Shown here: one piece after another, positions 35,101-43,087 of the stretch
Numbering within the stretch: the stretch's first letter is position 1
Layout of the letters: every line of letters starts with the position of its first letter
NCBI GenBank assembly: GCA_033344795.1
Contig: JAWPMS010000001.1
Coordinates: 930,001 to 994,000 of the forward strand
Direction of reading: 5' to 3'
Origin: SHLQ01 sp033344795
GTDB taxonomy: Bacteria; Actinomycetota; Acidimicrobiia; Acidimicrobiales; SHLQ01
DNA length: 64,000 nucleotides
Made by a program: the position numbers and the translations under genes
Notes under the pieces: model-generated
The model's database searches: none
The model's input: the letters and a program-made list of their open reading frames with translations, nothing else
What the model was told of the DNA's origin: nothing

Positions 35101-38100
35101 GTGGGGGTCTCCGCCTGAACCACGGCAGAGACGCTCCACGGTCCGAGCTGGGCGCCCGGCCGGACGAGGACCTCCTGTTCACGCTCGCATGTCTGAGCTG
35201 GCCGCAGAGGCTGTTCGAACGAGACACCGCCGCACGTGTCCAGGGGAATGAAATTCTCGACGAGCACGTCCTCAAACGTGGCAACGACCGGATCGACGAT
35301 GTCGAGCTCGTACAGCGGGACATCGCCCGAATTCGTGACAGTGAAGGCGTAGGTCGTGGAGTATGTGCCATCTCCGTTGTTCGACGTGGGACCGGCTTCT
35401 CCATCGATCGTGACCGACGGAGCCTCTTCGAGAAACAGCGGAGAGAGTGCCCGGGATTCAAACAACGTCGTAGAGGGTGGATCGACGACAGCCGCACGGA
35501 GATCAGCAGCGTCTTGGCTCGATACGAAGACGTCAACCCGGTAGGGACCCACCGCGGCCCCAGGTCGCACGACAGCTTCTTCGACGATCGAGCACGCAGC
35601 GCCGACAGCGAGGATCGACTCGCACGTCGAATCGAGAACGTTGTCTCCGACGCGCACCTTCGCGAACACCGCATCGAAGTCGGTGTTCACCGTGACTCCC
35701 GACAGGGGAACGCCTCCAACGTTGCGGACGGTCACGCCGTGCACGACGTCGTAGGTCCCGTCATTGTTGTTCGACGCCACGAGTGATCGATCGATGACCT
35801 GGACGAGAGGCAACGAGCGTTGTGTGGAGGACGTTTTCGGAGCGAGGTCATGACCCGCCGGGCTCGTGGCCCGGGCCTCGACAGCAAAGTCGAATGGTCC
35901 TGGGTCTGCGCCCGTGTCTGCGATGACCGTCAGATTCCACCGTGCTTCCTCGCCGGAGGACAGCCGATTCGTTTCGTCGAGTACAGCGATCTGCTCGTCG
36001 CCGTCGAATGTGCGCTCGAGGCTGAGAGTTCGCGAGGACACATCGACGATCGCGTACTCCGAGGGCGCAAACGTGTTCGCCAGATCGAGAGTCAGGGCAA
36101 CATCGCGCAATTCGATGTCGCCCGTGTTCGTGAGTGATCCGTCCAGAACGAATCGAAAGCGGCCGTCCGAGAGCCTGTCGACGTCTGCGAGGGTCACCGC
36201 AGTTGCGAGCGAGGGGTTCTCCGTGAACGCAATCGACGAACGGGAGGACTCGGTTCCGACCCGCGCACCAGATGGTGAGGCTGCATCGACCGTGGCCGTC
36301 ATCATCCAGCCATCCAGGTCTTCTCCGGGTTCGACCACGGTGATCCACCGCACTTCGCATGTTGACGCGGGTGACGTCGATGCCAACGGACGGCGCACCG
36401 AAACGGGTGAGCACGCGTCCGCAGCGGCATCCGTTTGGAGAAGGCGTCCGCCGAATACTGCCTCGGAGGGGTTCGGGACCAGCACCTCCACGAGCGGCGT
36501 ATCTCCGTTGTTTGAGACCGTCGTCTGGAGCTCGACGGTGTAGGTGCCGTCGGTGTTGTTCACGACATCGACGACCTCGAGATCCGCAGCGACGGCCGGT
36601 GATTCGGGAAAGGAGAACCCGTCCATGAGCGGTTCGGCATCGACCACGACCGCACGAGGAGACTCACCACTGGCAGTTGCGTCGATACGCCATCCATCGA
36701 GCACAGCCCCTGGTCGGGCGATCAGCGAAAAGGAGATCACACACGTTTGACCAACGGGCAACGTGACGTCACGAACCAGACCCACGCCGTCGACGGTTCG
36801 AGATGGCACTTGTCGGGCGGCGCACTCGCTGGCGCTCGTCAGAGACTCGACCGTGACAAAAGCAGCCTGCGGTGTATCTTCGTCGACGGTCGAGAAGGAG
36901 AGCTGGGAGCTGACGTCTGCGAGATCTTGGTCACCCGAATTGGCCATCGTGATCGACCCAACGATCCGATAGGTCCCATCTCGAAGGTTCGTAATAGCAG
37001 GAGCCACGGAGTCGATGACCAGCTCTTGCTTCTGGGCCAGTTCGACGTGCACTGCGGTTGCGTCCCTCACACTGAGACGCCCCGATTGCGCAGTCGCGAC
37101 GACAGCGGTTTCGTATTGACTTCCGGTGGCATCGGGTATCTCGCCGGGGAGAATTTTCGACTGGAGTTCGACGGTGCACGACTCTCCAACCGCGAGACCT
37201 GCTGGCAGGCTGATCAGCAAGGGTTGTCCTGCGCCATCGAAACTCGAACGAGCACCCTCTGCACATCGGTCCGGTCCGGGGTTGACGAGATCGACCAGAC
37301 GCGAGCGAGTTCCGTACATGGCCACGTGCGGGTATTCGACTCGAAGGTCGGTCACCGCGGTCTCGCCCACGTTGGTCACCACGATCCGTTCAGCGGTCGT
37401 CACGTGTCCGTCCGGCATCGAGGCTGGATCTTGAGTGAAGACGTGGTCGACCAGGAGGCCGGGTGCCGGAGTGATCAATCGATTCGGTTCGACGGCCGCG
37501 TCGAACTCCGGACCCCCGCTGCGCAGCGATGCGCTCAGCCCTACCGCAACGTCATCGACTTGACCTCGGAGTTGCACGACTGGTGCAGGAGCGTCGACCC
37601 CTTCTGACCACGTCGGATCGTCGAAATCCGGTTCGTAGGCGACCGTGAAACGCAGACGGACCGGGTCGCCCTGCGAGAGGCGAAGCGGCACCGACAGAAG
37701 GCCGGTGTCTCGTACGCCATCGAAGTCCTCACTCCAACGCTCTCTGAGCAACTCGCTCATCTCGATGTCGATGATTTCTGCTCGTTCGAAACCCTCCGCG
37801 GTGACGGCGACGTCGACCGTCAGGTCATGGACCGTCGTATCGGCCGCGGCCGGGTTGAGCGCATGAAGGGCCCTCGTCCTGGGATGTGCCAGTTCGTTGC
37901 TGAACACCACCTCGTGTTCCGCCAGGAACCGTTGTGAACTTGAGTCCCACGTCGGTGTGCCGAGTACTTCGGCGTCCAGTTGCAGCGCCCGACAACCAAC
38001 CGCTGCGACCAGGTCGATCGCTCCCGCACCCTCGTTCGTGAACAGAACTTCGGTCGCTGCCGAGAAGATGGCGATCTCCGCAGACGACTTAACCGTCCCC

Positions 38101-38537
38101 GAACCCACGGCGACAAGACCACGTCCGTCTGCTTCGCTGCTCTTTCGAAAGGCTCCGTCGATTGCCGATGCCTCGATGGGCTGTTCCGCACGACCGAGCC
38201 GGGCGTCGACGCGAACAGAATCTTCGGGACCGACACCGGCAAACAAGAATTGCGTGTGGAACAACGTCTCGCCCAGCGTCACTTGAACCCGACTACCGAA
38301 CTCCTCCATCCGCACCACGGGACCAAGGCTCGAGAGAGACGCCTCGGCACCACGTGCGGTGGCCACGTTGGCAGCCGTGCGTGTCGACGTCGCATCGGCC
38401 ATCGCGATCGGCACCACAACCGGCGATGCACACCACGACGTTTCGAACGCGGTCGGGGCCTGGGCATCAGACGGAGAATCCAACCCGATTGCTGCGAGGA
38501 CCACGACAGCCATGATGAGGATCGCAGCGCGTTTCAT
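32160..38537 (-). CDS. giant secreted or membrane-anchored repeat protein (DUF11/CARDB-like units), 2125 residues
   Basis: Starts with a signal peptide (MKRAAILIMAVVVLAAIGL then SPSDAQA). A unique region of about 350 residues is followed by about eleven repeats of 130-190 residues. Each begins with N-x-DGTY-x-V and V-x-N-x-GD-x-PL-x-x-V (for example NNTDGTYTVELQTTVSNNGD; EVIVKNTGDVPLID), then a connector and a PG-x-x-x-GP segment. Seven units carry a Cys pair near a DxC and GxxC motif; the others carry a FDG-type segment instead. Near the C-terminus one helix (ALGGSAFALFFAIFVH) precedes a very basic cytoplasmic tail, so the protein is anchored with its repeats outside. No catalytic domain is seen; adhesion or matrix function is inferred. 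ATG 38537 is chosen for the signal peptide. Confidence 0.8.
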   Translation of the reverse strand: MKRAAILIMAVVVLAAIGLDSPSDAQAPTAFETSWCASPVVVPIAMADATSTRTAANVATARGAEASLSSLGPVVRMEEFGSRVQVTLGETLFHTQFLFAGVGPEDSVRVDARLGRAEQPIEASAIDGAFRKSSEADGRGLVAVGSGTVKSSAEIAIFSAATEVLFTNEGAGAIDLVAAVGCRALQLDAEVLGTPTWDSSSQRFLAEHEVVFSNELAHPRTRALHALNPAAADTTVHDLTVDVAVTAEGFERAEIIDIEMSELLRERWSEDFDGVRDTGLLSVPLRLSQGDPVRLRFTVAYEPDFDDPTWSEGVDAPAPVVQLRGQVDDVAVGLSASLRSGGPEFDAAVEPNRLITPAPGLLVDHVFTQDPASMPDGHVTTAERIVVTNVGETAVTDLRVEYPHVAMYGTRSRLVDLVNPGPDRCAEGARSSFDGAGQPLLISLPAGLAVGESCTVELQSKILPGEIPDATGSQYETAVVATAQSGRLSVRDATAVHVELAQKQELVIDSVAPAITNLRDGTYRIVGSITMANSGDQDLADVSSQLSFSTVDEDTPQAAFVTVESLTSASECAARQVPSRTVDGVGLVRDVTLPVGQTCVISFSLIARPGAVLDGWRIDATASGESPRAVVVDAEPLMDGFSFPESPAVAADLEVVDVVNNTDGTYTVELQTTVSNNGDTPLVEVLVPNPSEAVFGGRLLQTDAAADACSPVSVRRPLASTSPASTCEVRWITVVEPGEDLDGWMMTATVDAASPSGARVGTESSRSSIAFTENPSLATAVTLADVDRLSDGRFRFVLDGSLTNTGDIELRDVALTLDLANTFAPSEYAIVDVSSRTLSLERTFDGDEQIAVLDETNRLSSGEEARWNLTVIADTGADPGPFDFAVEARATSPAGHDLAPKTSSTQRSLPLVQVIDRSLVASNNNDGTYDVVHGVTVRNVGGVPLSGVTVNTDFDAVFAKVRVGDNVLDSTCESILAVGAACSIVEEAVVRPGAAVGPYRVDVFVSSQDAADLRAAVVDPPSTTLFESRALSPLFLEEAPSVTIDGEAGPTSNNGDGTYSTTYAFTVTNSGDVPLYELDIVDPVVATFEDVLVENFIPLDTCGGVSFEQPLRPAQTCEREQEVLVRPGAQLGPWSVSAVVQAETPTRATVSDSIELSPLTFTELVALSAESSLLARENYGDGTYGLTHEVIVKNTGDVPLIDVSTSDAGSTLGERRLAERSIIDECSRISDELTLAPGSSCRVELDIGILPGSELGPYELQTELVGTSPSGALATAETSTVPLTLTESPAFSLSSQVQSVESTDEETLRVIVDLVMVNSGDVSLDDVQLELDLREVFPDVSFRVDGLLSSDLDVSEAFVAGESIEMLVPDQSQSVDERSVVTLIVSITPNGNVGPFVGELRATGTSPAQQQITAVVGAQIDLPSIAIAPVARKIDNNRDGSYTVETSYEITNDGSTPLEFVGLLEDLDEVYEGVEAVLLTTHSNDVPLAELELAQRGLDILERGVGLDVGQAVVVTTRALVTPGNVLGPFLPAAQTRAVSPTGTEVVADLQAAEPIEFIEDPALRIEQELLGRPVWNSDGTFDVSFSIDLINDGDVELRNMQVNQDLLRALGEESRILVREIRSEKLTVNSDFDGLGQIPVEQSDEGAEPRELGDTRLLVGTDTLAAGDRATVELDMTITPESRGVYSTRTIVSGRTPGGAGLGSIGDEIEANTLTRLSVEGELGVAKQVIGEPQVRSDGGVAVTYEILVENAGPFPLSDVQVHDQLRQAFGTGSSFVTSRVRIEEQSPCDGHASSSYDGGAVDPVLVSGVELQPGERCRLQYDAVVLPSKALPGPFRSSAFAIGADPFSGIVIDDSTDGTDTDPDGNQEPGDNDIATAVRVEVPQPAAEMTVVVAEVNESTNDDWLDITIDVTITNTGPIDVDSTELIVDLDAVLEGPFDVMSVTSDDLLIDDGFDGEDRLNLVRRRNLIRSGESVSVQLQIQTARTRSESIETAFGFSAVSVAGDPIDSAPAESALIDVPPSSRGDNGNVFSQLSVEEQRLVALGGSAFALFFAIFVHRTVRRVRDRRARRALRRTPRHINERETIDLRDRPHATSRSNGDRVGPARHHARGRRRGRGPRIDH

Positions 38538-38746
38538 GGGTTCATGCGAGACAAGTCCGGTTCCGCCATCCAAGGAATTCCAACGATCTTCGTCGAGGCG
38601 AGGACCGCCACTCACCGTAGTCATTTCGATGCGATTGGTCGGGGATGCTCAACCGTCGATCTGGGCACATTTTCGCCCGAATTCGATGAGGCGCTGGGGA
38701 ACATACGCCTCGTCGAGCGGGTTCTCCACCCATCGAAATCGAATCG
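38538..38746. promoter_or_regulatory. divergent intergenic region between giant repeat protein and ccdA
   Basis: 209 bases between two divergent starts, so promoters for both should lie here. I see no convincing -35/-10 pair and no clear operator; the assignment rests only on gene orientation. Confidence 0.4.
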
Positions 38747-39502
38747 GTGAATCTCCTGTCGTACCTGCTCGCATTTGGAGCCGGCATCATCTCGTTCTTG
38801 TCACCATGCGTCTTGCCCGTGGTACCCGGCTATCTGTCGGTGATCACTGGACTCGACATCACCGGGGGCGACCACCGCGATGATGGCATGTCGCGTACCT
38901 GGCCGATCGCCCGGGATACGGGCCTGTTCATCGCCGGCTTCTCGGCCGTCTTCATCGGGTTGGGACTCTCCGCCAGCGCGCTCGGCGGCGTGTTGTTCGA
39001 CAACCAGCTGTTGCTCACGAGAATCTCCGGGTTTCTTGTCTTCGCCATGGGATTATTCCTGCTCGGTTCAATCCTCACCAAGAACCCCCGCTTCTACCAA
39101 GAGGCAAGATTTCATCCAGACCTGGGGCGATTTGGGCGCGCTGCGCCACCGGTCGCTGGCGTCGCCTTCGGTTTTGGATGGACACCATGCATCGGTCCCG
39201 TACTCGGGTCGATACTCACCATCGCCGCAGGCGCCGATGGCTCACTCACCGGAGGCTCGTTGTTGGCTGCATATTCCGCAGGACTGGGCCTGCCGTTTCT
39301 CGCAACGGGTCTGTTCTTCAGTCGTCTCGCAAGCGCCTTCGGTTGGGTGAAGCGTCACATGCAACAGATCGTCCTCATCTCCGCACTCTCTCTGATCGGG
39401 TTTGGCGTACTTCTCATGCTCAACCAACTCATTCGAATCACCACGGAACTGCAAGAACTCCTGCGATCCGTAGGACTCGAGTGGATCGTGAACCTCGGCT
39501 AG
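38747..39502 (+). CDS. ccdA: CcdA-like thiol:disulfide transporter membrane protein
   Basis: A 251-residue protein with six or more membrane helices. The two redox cysteines lie in the typical contexts SFLSPCVLPVVPGYLS (helix 1) and FGFGWTPCIGPVLGS (helix 4), the symmetry-related motifs of the CcdA/DsbD family that carry reducing equivalents from cytoplasmic thioredoxin across the membrane. It starts at GTG 38747 and ends eight bases before a TlpA-like gene with a CxxC thioredoxin domain, the usual partner that receives the electrons outside. Together they would keep cysteines of extracytoplasmic proteins reduced or support cytochrome c maturation. Confidence 0.93.
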   Translation: MNLLSYLLAFGAGIISFLSPCVLPVVPGYLSVITGLDITGGDHRDDGMSRTWPIARDTGLFIAGFSAVFIGLGLSASALGGVLFDNQLLLTRISGFLVFAMGLFLLGSILTKNPRFYQEARFHPDLGRFGRAAPPVAGVAFGFGWTPCIGPVLGSILTIAAGADGSLTGGSLLAAYSAGLGLPFLATGLFFSRLASAFGWVKRHMQQIVLISALSLIGFGVLLMLNQLIRITTELQELLRSVGLEWIVNLG

Positions 39503-39510
39503 GAGCCACA

Positions 39511-40149
39511 ATGTCGAAAAAGCCTGCATCCAAGAAGACCGCTGCAAAGAAGGCGGCGACGAACAAACGCACACCAGTTCCGCCAAAGAAGAAGGGCCTT
39601 TCCGCCCGGGCCCAGTGGGGTCTCATCATCGGTGTCGGCGTCTTGATCATCGGTGTCATGGTGCTCAATGGCATTCGCGATGCCGTCGACGACGGTGGCG
39701 ATGGCGTGGTTGCGGCCGAGAGCTTCGATCTTCCTGCCCTCGACGATGACGACAACCCCGAGAACCGAGTTCGCCTGTCCGACTTCGATGGCCGACCGAC
39801 AGTCGTGAACTTCTTTGCATCGTGGTGCGCGACGTGCGACGAGGAGTTACCCGCCTTTCGGGACGCAGCGCTGGCGCTCGACGGTGAGGTCGACTTCATC
39901 TTCGTGAACTCTCAAGAGACCGGCAACTGGCGCCCCATGGCTGAACGCAATGGAATCGACGATCTGATCATCGCCAAAGACATCAAGGGCATCCGGCGCA
40001 ATGGCCTCTATCGGAGTCTCGGGGGGCCGGGCGGCATGCCGATTACCGCCTTCTATGACGCCGACGGCAATCTGGTCGACACGGCCTTCACGGCCTTCAG
40101 CAGCTCGACCTTGAACCGTCAGCTCCAGGCACTGGGTTTCGTGTCTTAG
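39511..40149 (+). CDS. membrane-anchored TlpA/ResA-like thioredoxin
   Basis: A 212-residue protein. A Lys/Ala/Pro-rich cytoplasmic N-terminus (about 30 residues) precedes one membrane helix (WGLIIGVGVLIIGVMVL), then a thioredoxin-fold domain outside. The active site is FFASWCATCDEELPAFRD (CxxC near residue 112), with the cis-Pro loop GGMPITAFYD. AGGAG lies five bases before ATG 39511. Directly behind ccdA, it is the likely extracytoplasmic acceptor, reducing disulfides in haem-binding apocytochromes or other envelope proteins. No cytochrome c biogenesis genes (resB/resC) are in the window. Confidence 0.92.
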   Translation: MSKKPASKKTAAKKAATNKRTPVPPKKKGLSARAQWGLIIGVGVLIIGVMVLNGIRDAVDDGGDGVVAAESFDLPALDDDDNPENRVRLSDFDGRPTVVNFFASWCATCDEELPAFRDAALALDGEVDFIFVNSQETGNWRPMAERNGIDDLIIAKDIKGIRRNGLYRSLGGPGGMPITAFYDADGNLVDTAFTAFSSSTLNRQLQALGFVS

Positions 40150-40153
40150 GCGG

Positions 40154-40954
40154 CTACGCCGACGGACCGCTCGTCGGCGGTCCGGCGAAGACCTGGGCCT
40201 TGAGCATCCAGTCGCGAGCGTCGTGTCCAGCGATCGTCAGCGCAGTGGCATCGACATGCCGTCGCTGGGTCACGACAAGGCAGAACTCCTCGGCTGAACC
40301 GGTGATCGATTCGCCGGCATCAGGCTCGCCGAACGTCCACAACGCGCCTCCTGGGGACGTGAGTTCGACGTAGACGTCGGATGCTGGCGGCTCGAGTTGG
40401 CGATTGACATAGGACCAACCTCGGGTGATCACCCCGAGGCGCACGATGTGTGCGATTCGATCGGTCGACGCACGTTGCATTCCGAGAGCGTCGACTACGT
40501 CTTGCCCATGTGCCCAGCACTCCATGAGCCGAGCGGTGAGAAACGACTTGGCTCCCATGGACGGCCCGTACCACACGACCCTCGTATCGTTGTCGAGTCT
40601 TCTCGCTGCATCAGCCAGACGCACCCGGTTCTCGCGCCAAGCAGCAAGCAGTTCCTGGGGTCTCATGGCCCGAAACGTGCCCAAGGTGGCTCTATCGACG
40701 GCTTCGTCGTCTCCAAAGTGCGAGAGAAGCTTGGCGAGATGAGCAGCGAAGGCGTCGGGGTCGGTGATCGCGAGCGCAGCGGAGCCATCGAAGTACGCAA
40801 GGTGCCCAATCTGGTCTGCGATCGACCAGCGAGGGCTTGACGTTGGAACGACCCACATCGAGTCTTCGATCGACGACACCACCCCGTCGAGGGCCTGTTG
40901 CTCTGCGGTCAGGTCACGTGCCACTTCCGACACACTCACGTCCACGGGCATCAC
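40154..40954 (-). CDS. DinB/maleylpyruvate isomerase-like protein (TIGR03084 type)
   Basis: A 266-residue protein with a DinB-like helical bundle. RWSIADQIGHLAYFDGSA near residue 42 and LTARLMECWAHGQDVVDALG near residue 140 hold the histidines expected of the metal-binding site in mycothiol-dependent or related enzymes; a C-terminal SCP2-like strand region follows (TSPGGALWTFGEPD). Actinobacterial proteins of this type are often thiol-dependent isomerases or transferases, but the substrate is unknown. The start at 40954 (GTG) or 40951 (ATG) overlaps the stop of the upstream TetR gene, so the regulator and this gene are co-expressed. Confidence 0.72.
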   Translation of the reverse strand: MMPVDVSVSEVARDLTAEQQALDGVVSSIEDSMWVVPTSSPRWSIADQIGHLAYFDGSAALAITDPDAFAAHLAKLLSHFGDDEAVDRATLGTFRAMRPQELLAAWRENRVRLADAARRLDNDTRVVWYGPSMGAKSFLTARLMECWAHGQDVVDALGMQRASTDRIAHIVRLGVITRGWSYVNRQLEPPASDVYVELTSPGGALWTFGEPDAGESITGSAEEFCLVVTQRRHVDATALTIAGHDARDWMLKAQVFAGPPTSGPSA

Positions 40955-41607
40955 CTCTCGCTCGGCAGGCCGCCGAGAACCAGCTCGAGCATTCCGGAAA
41001 CAAGTTCGGCAACCTCGAGGCCGGTGTCCGCCGAGATGCCGGGCTGCATCATGTAGAGCGAGCTCCCGGTCACCACGGCGCCCACGACGGCGGGATCGAC
41101 GTCGGTGAACTCGCCCCGTTCGATCCCCAGGGCGACAAGACGCTGCACCACCGTCATGACGAACCGATAGTGACGATCGACCAACCGTCGGGCAGGAGCG
41201 TCTTCGGTGAGATCATCGAGCAGCGGCGCGAACATTTGATACTCAACGCCACCTTGGATGTACTGGCGGACCTGATCGAGCAGTGGGGCTGTCGGCACGA
41301 TTGACCCGAGGGCAGCGCGACCCATCCGGTGCAATCGCCGATCGAGAACGATCAGGACGAGCTGATCCTTCGAGGGAGCAAGCTCGTACAACGTTCGCCG
41401 GGAGCACCCGATCTCTCGGGCGAGTTCGGCGATGGTGAACGACGAGAAGCCATTCGTCATGAACAGGTCTTCGAGCTCGTCGAGAACCTCGCGGTGACGA
41501 ACTCCAAGCTTTGCCTCGTCGGTCCGAGACAGCAGTGGACGCGGGGCACTGGCACGTACGAGCTCCTCAACGCCAACGGTTGCCGACTCCCGAGTGAGGT
41601 TCTGCAC
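40951..41607 (-). CDS. TetR/AcrR family transcriptional regulator
   Basis: A 218-residue protein. The N-terminal 35 residues are a flexible lead, then the TetR DNA-binding domain: EVLDELEDLFMTNGFSSFTI, AELAREIGCSRRTLYELAPS (helix-turn-helix) and KDQLVLIVLDRRL. The C-terminal ligand-binding domain is helical (ADTGLEVAELVSGMLELVLG). It overlaps the DinB-like gene by four bases and is divergent from egtB (145 bases apart), so it may control either itself and the DinB-like enzyme or the ergothioneine pair. The start is chosen at the first ATG. Confidence 0.88.
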   Translation of the reverse strand: MQNLTRESATVGVEELVRASAPRPLLSRTDEAKLGVRHREVLDELEDLFMTNGFSSFTIAELAREIGCSRRTLYELAPSKDQLVLIVLDRRLHRMGRAALGSIVPTAPLLDQVRQYIQGGVEYQMFAPLLDDLTEDAPARRLVDRHYRFVMTVVQRLVALGIERGEFTDVDPAVVGAVVTGSSLYMMQPGISADTGLEVAELVSGMLELVLGGLPSER

Positions 41608-41752
41608 ATCACAACACTACAAGCGGAGGTACCAGCTCGACAGAACGAGTACCGCTGATGCGACCGCCAGAGTGAGAAACGTGATCCAAGAAAGGAACTT
41701 TGGGTGACATCGGCCAATGGGCGATGCATCTGCGGAACAGGTTTGACAGATT

Positions 41753-43087
41753 ATGGGTTACCAAACGGGCGGGCCAAGCGGGCCGAAGGCAGAAGGTGAC
41801 GTGTCAATCTCTCAAGTACGAACAACGGTCACGATCCAGGACTATCAAACAATCCGAGACGAGACCGAGCAGCTTGCAGCGCCGCTCTCCCCGGAAGATC
41901 AACAGATCCAGTCGGTGGTCGACATCAGCCCGACGAAGTGGCACCGCGCGCACATCACGTGGTTCTTCGAGACCTTCGTGCTCAGGCCTTACCTGCCGGG
42001 ATACGTCGAATTCGATCCGGACCATCGGTACTTGTACAACTCGTACTACGAAGCGATCGGCGATCGTCACCCCCGAAACGAACGAGGGCTGATCTCGCGT
42101 CCAAGCGTTCACCAAATCGCTGACTATCGACGTCACGTCGATGCCGCCATGGCTCGCGTCATCGACAGCGAAATCGCCGGAGAACCTCAGGTTGCCGAGC
42201 TGGTGCTCTTGGGACTGCACCACGAACAACAGCACCAAGAGCTGCTTCTCAGCGATATCAAACACGTGCTGTCGAAGAATCCGACGCTGCCCAGGTACCA
42301 CCAGCTCGCGGTCGAACCCATTCGTCCCAACAGCTCCTACGGATGGGTCGACTTCGATGGGGGTCTCGTCGAGATCGGAGATGACACCTCGAGCTTCACC
42401 TTCGACAACGAAGCCCCACGCCACCGTGTCTTTCTCGAACCCTTCCGTCTTGCCGATCGCCCGGTGACGAACGGAGATTGGCTCGACTTCATGGCCGATG
42501 ATGGGTACCACGACGCTCAGCATTGGTTGTCCGAGGGCTGGACGCTGATCAACCGCGAAGGATGGGAGGCGCCCCTGTATTGGGAGGCGACCAGCAGCGG
42601 ATGGCAGGTGTTCACGCTGCACGGTCAGGTTCCGGTAGATCCCAGCGAGCCGGTCTGCCATGTGAGCTATTTCGAGGCCGACGCCTTCGCTCGATGGGCC
42701 GGTGCGCGCCTGCCCACCGAGGCCGAATGGGAACACGCGTCGCGCGACCTCGAAATCGAGGGAAACCTGGCAGATCGTGGTGCCCTCCATCCGCTACCGA
42801 CAAACCAGATATCGGACGGCACACTGCGCCAAATGTTCGGTGATGTGTGGGAGTGGACGTCGAGCTCCTACTCGGCGTACCCCGGATATCGGGCAGCCGA
42901 AGGAGCCGTTGGTGAATACAACGGCAAGTTCATGTCCAATCAGTACGTGCTGCGTGGCGGCTGTTGTGCCACCCCAGCAGGTCATGTTCGACGCACGTAT
43001 CGAAACTTCTACCCAAGCGGCGCTCGCTGGATGTTCGGTGGACTCCGCCTCGCCGCGGATACCTCATCACCAAGGACAGCAGGATGA
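41753..43087 (+). CDS. egtB: ergothioneine biosynthesis sulfoxide synthase EgtB
   Basis: A 444-residue protein with an N-terminal DinB-like domain and a C-terminal formylglycine-generating-enzyme-like domain. Iron ligands are visible: H64 in KWHRAHITWFFE and the H-x3-H-x-E motif H157/H161/E163 (LHHEQQHQELLLSDI). The C-terminal domain has RLPTEAEWEHA, WEWTSSSYSAYPGY and RRTYRNFYPSGARWMFGGLR. EgtB joins a thiol (gamma-glutamylcysteine or cysteine) to trimethylhistidine with oxygen, forming the sulfoxide precursor of ergothioneine. Its stop overlaps the ATG of egtD. GTG 41801 with GAAGG upstream is an alternative start. No egtA or egtC is present here. Confidence 0.95.
   Translation: MGYQTGGPSGPKAEGDVSISQVRTTVTIQDYQTIRDETEQLAAPLSPEDQQIQSVVDISPTKWHRAHITWFFETFVLRPYLPGYVEFDPDHRYLYNSYYEAIGDRHPRNERGLISRPSVHQIADYRRHVDAAMARVIDSEIAGEPQVAELVLLGLHHEQQHQELLLSDIKHVLSKNPTLPRYHQLAVEPIRPNSSYGWVDFDGGLVEIGDDTSSFTFDNEAPRHRVFLEPFRLADRPVTNGDWLDFMADDGYHDAQHWLSEGWTLINREGWEAPLYWEATSSGWQVFTLHGQVPVDPSEPVCHVSYFEADAFARWAGARLPTEAEWEHASRDLEIEGNLADRGALHPLPTNQISDGTLRQMFGDVWEWTSSSYSAYPGYRAAEGAVGEYNGKFMSNQYVLRGGCCATPAGHVRRTYRNFYPSGARWMFGGLRLAADTSSPRTAG

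Noticed and set aside
41628..41665. Inverted repeat with GGTAC arms between the TetR gene and egtB as an operator
   Set aside because: Arms are short and interrupted by unpaired bases; weak compared with the palindrome at 53924.
41738..41752. TTGACA just before the egtB ATG as a -35 promoter box
   Set aside because: No -10-like sequence at proper spacing downstream; the match is probably chance.
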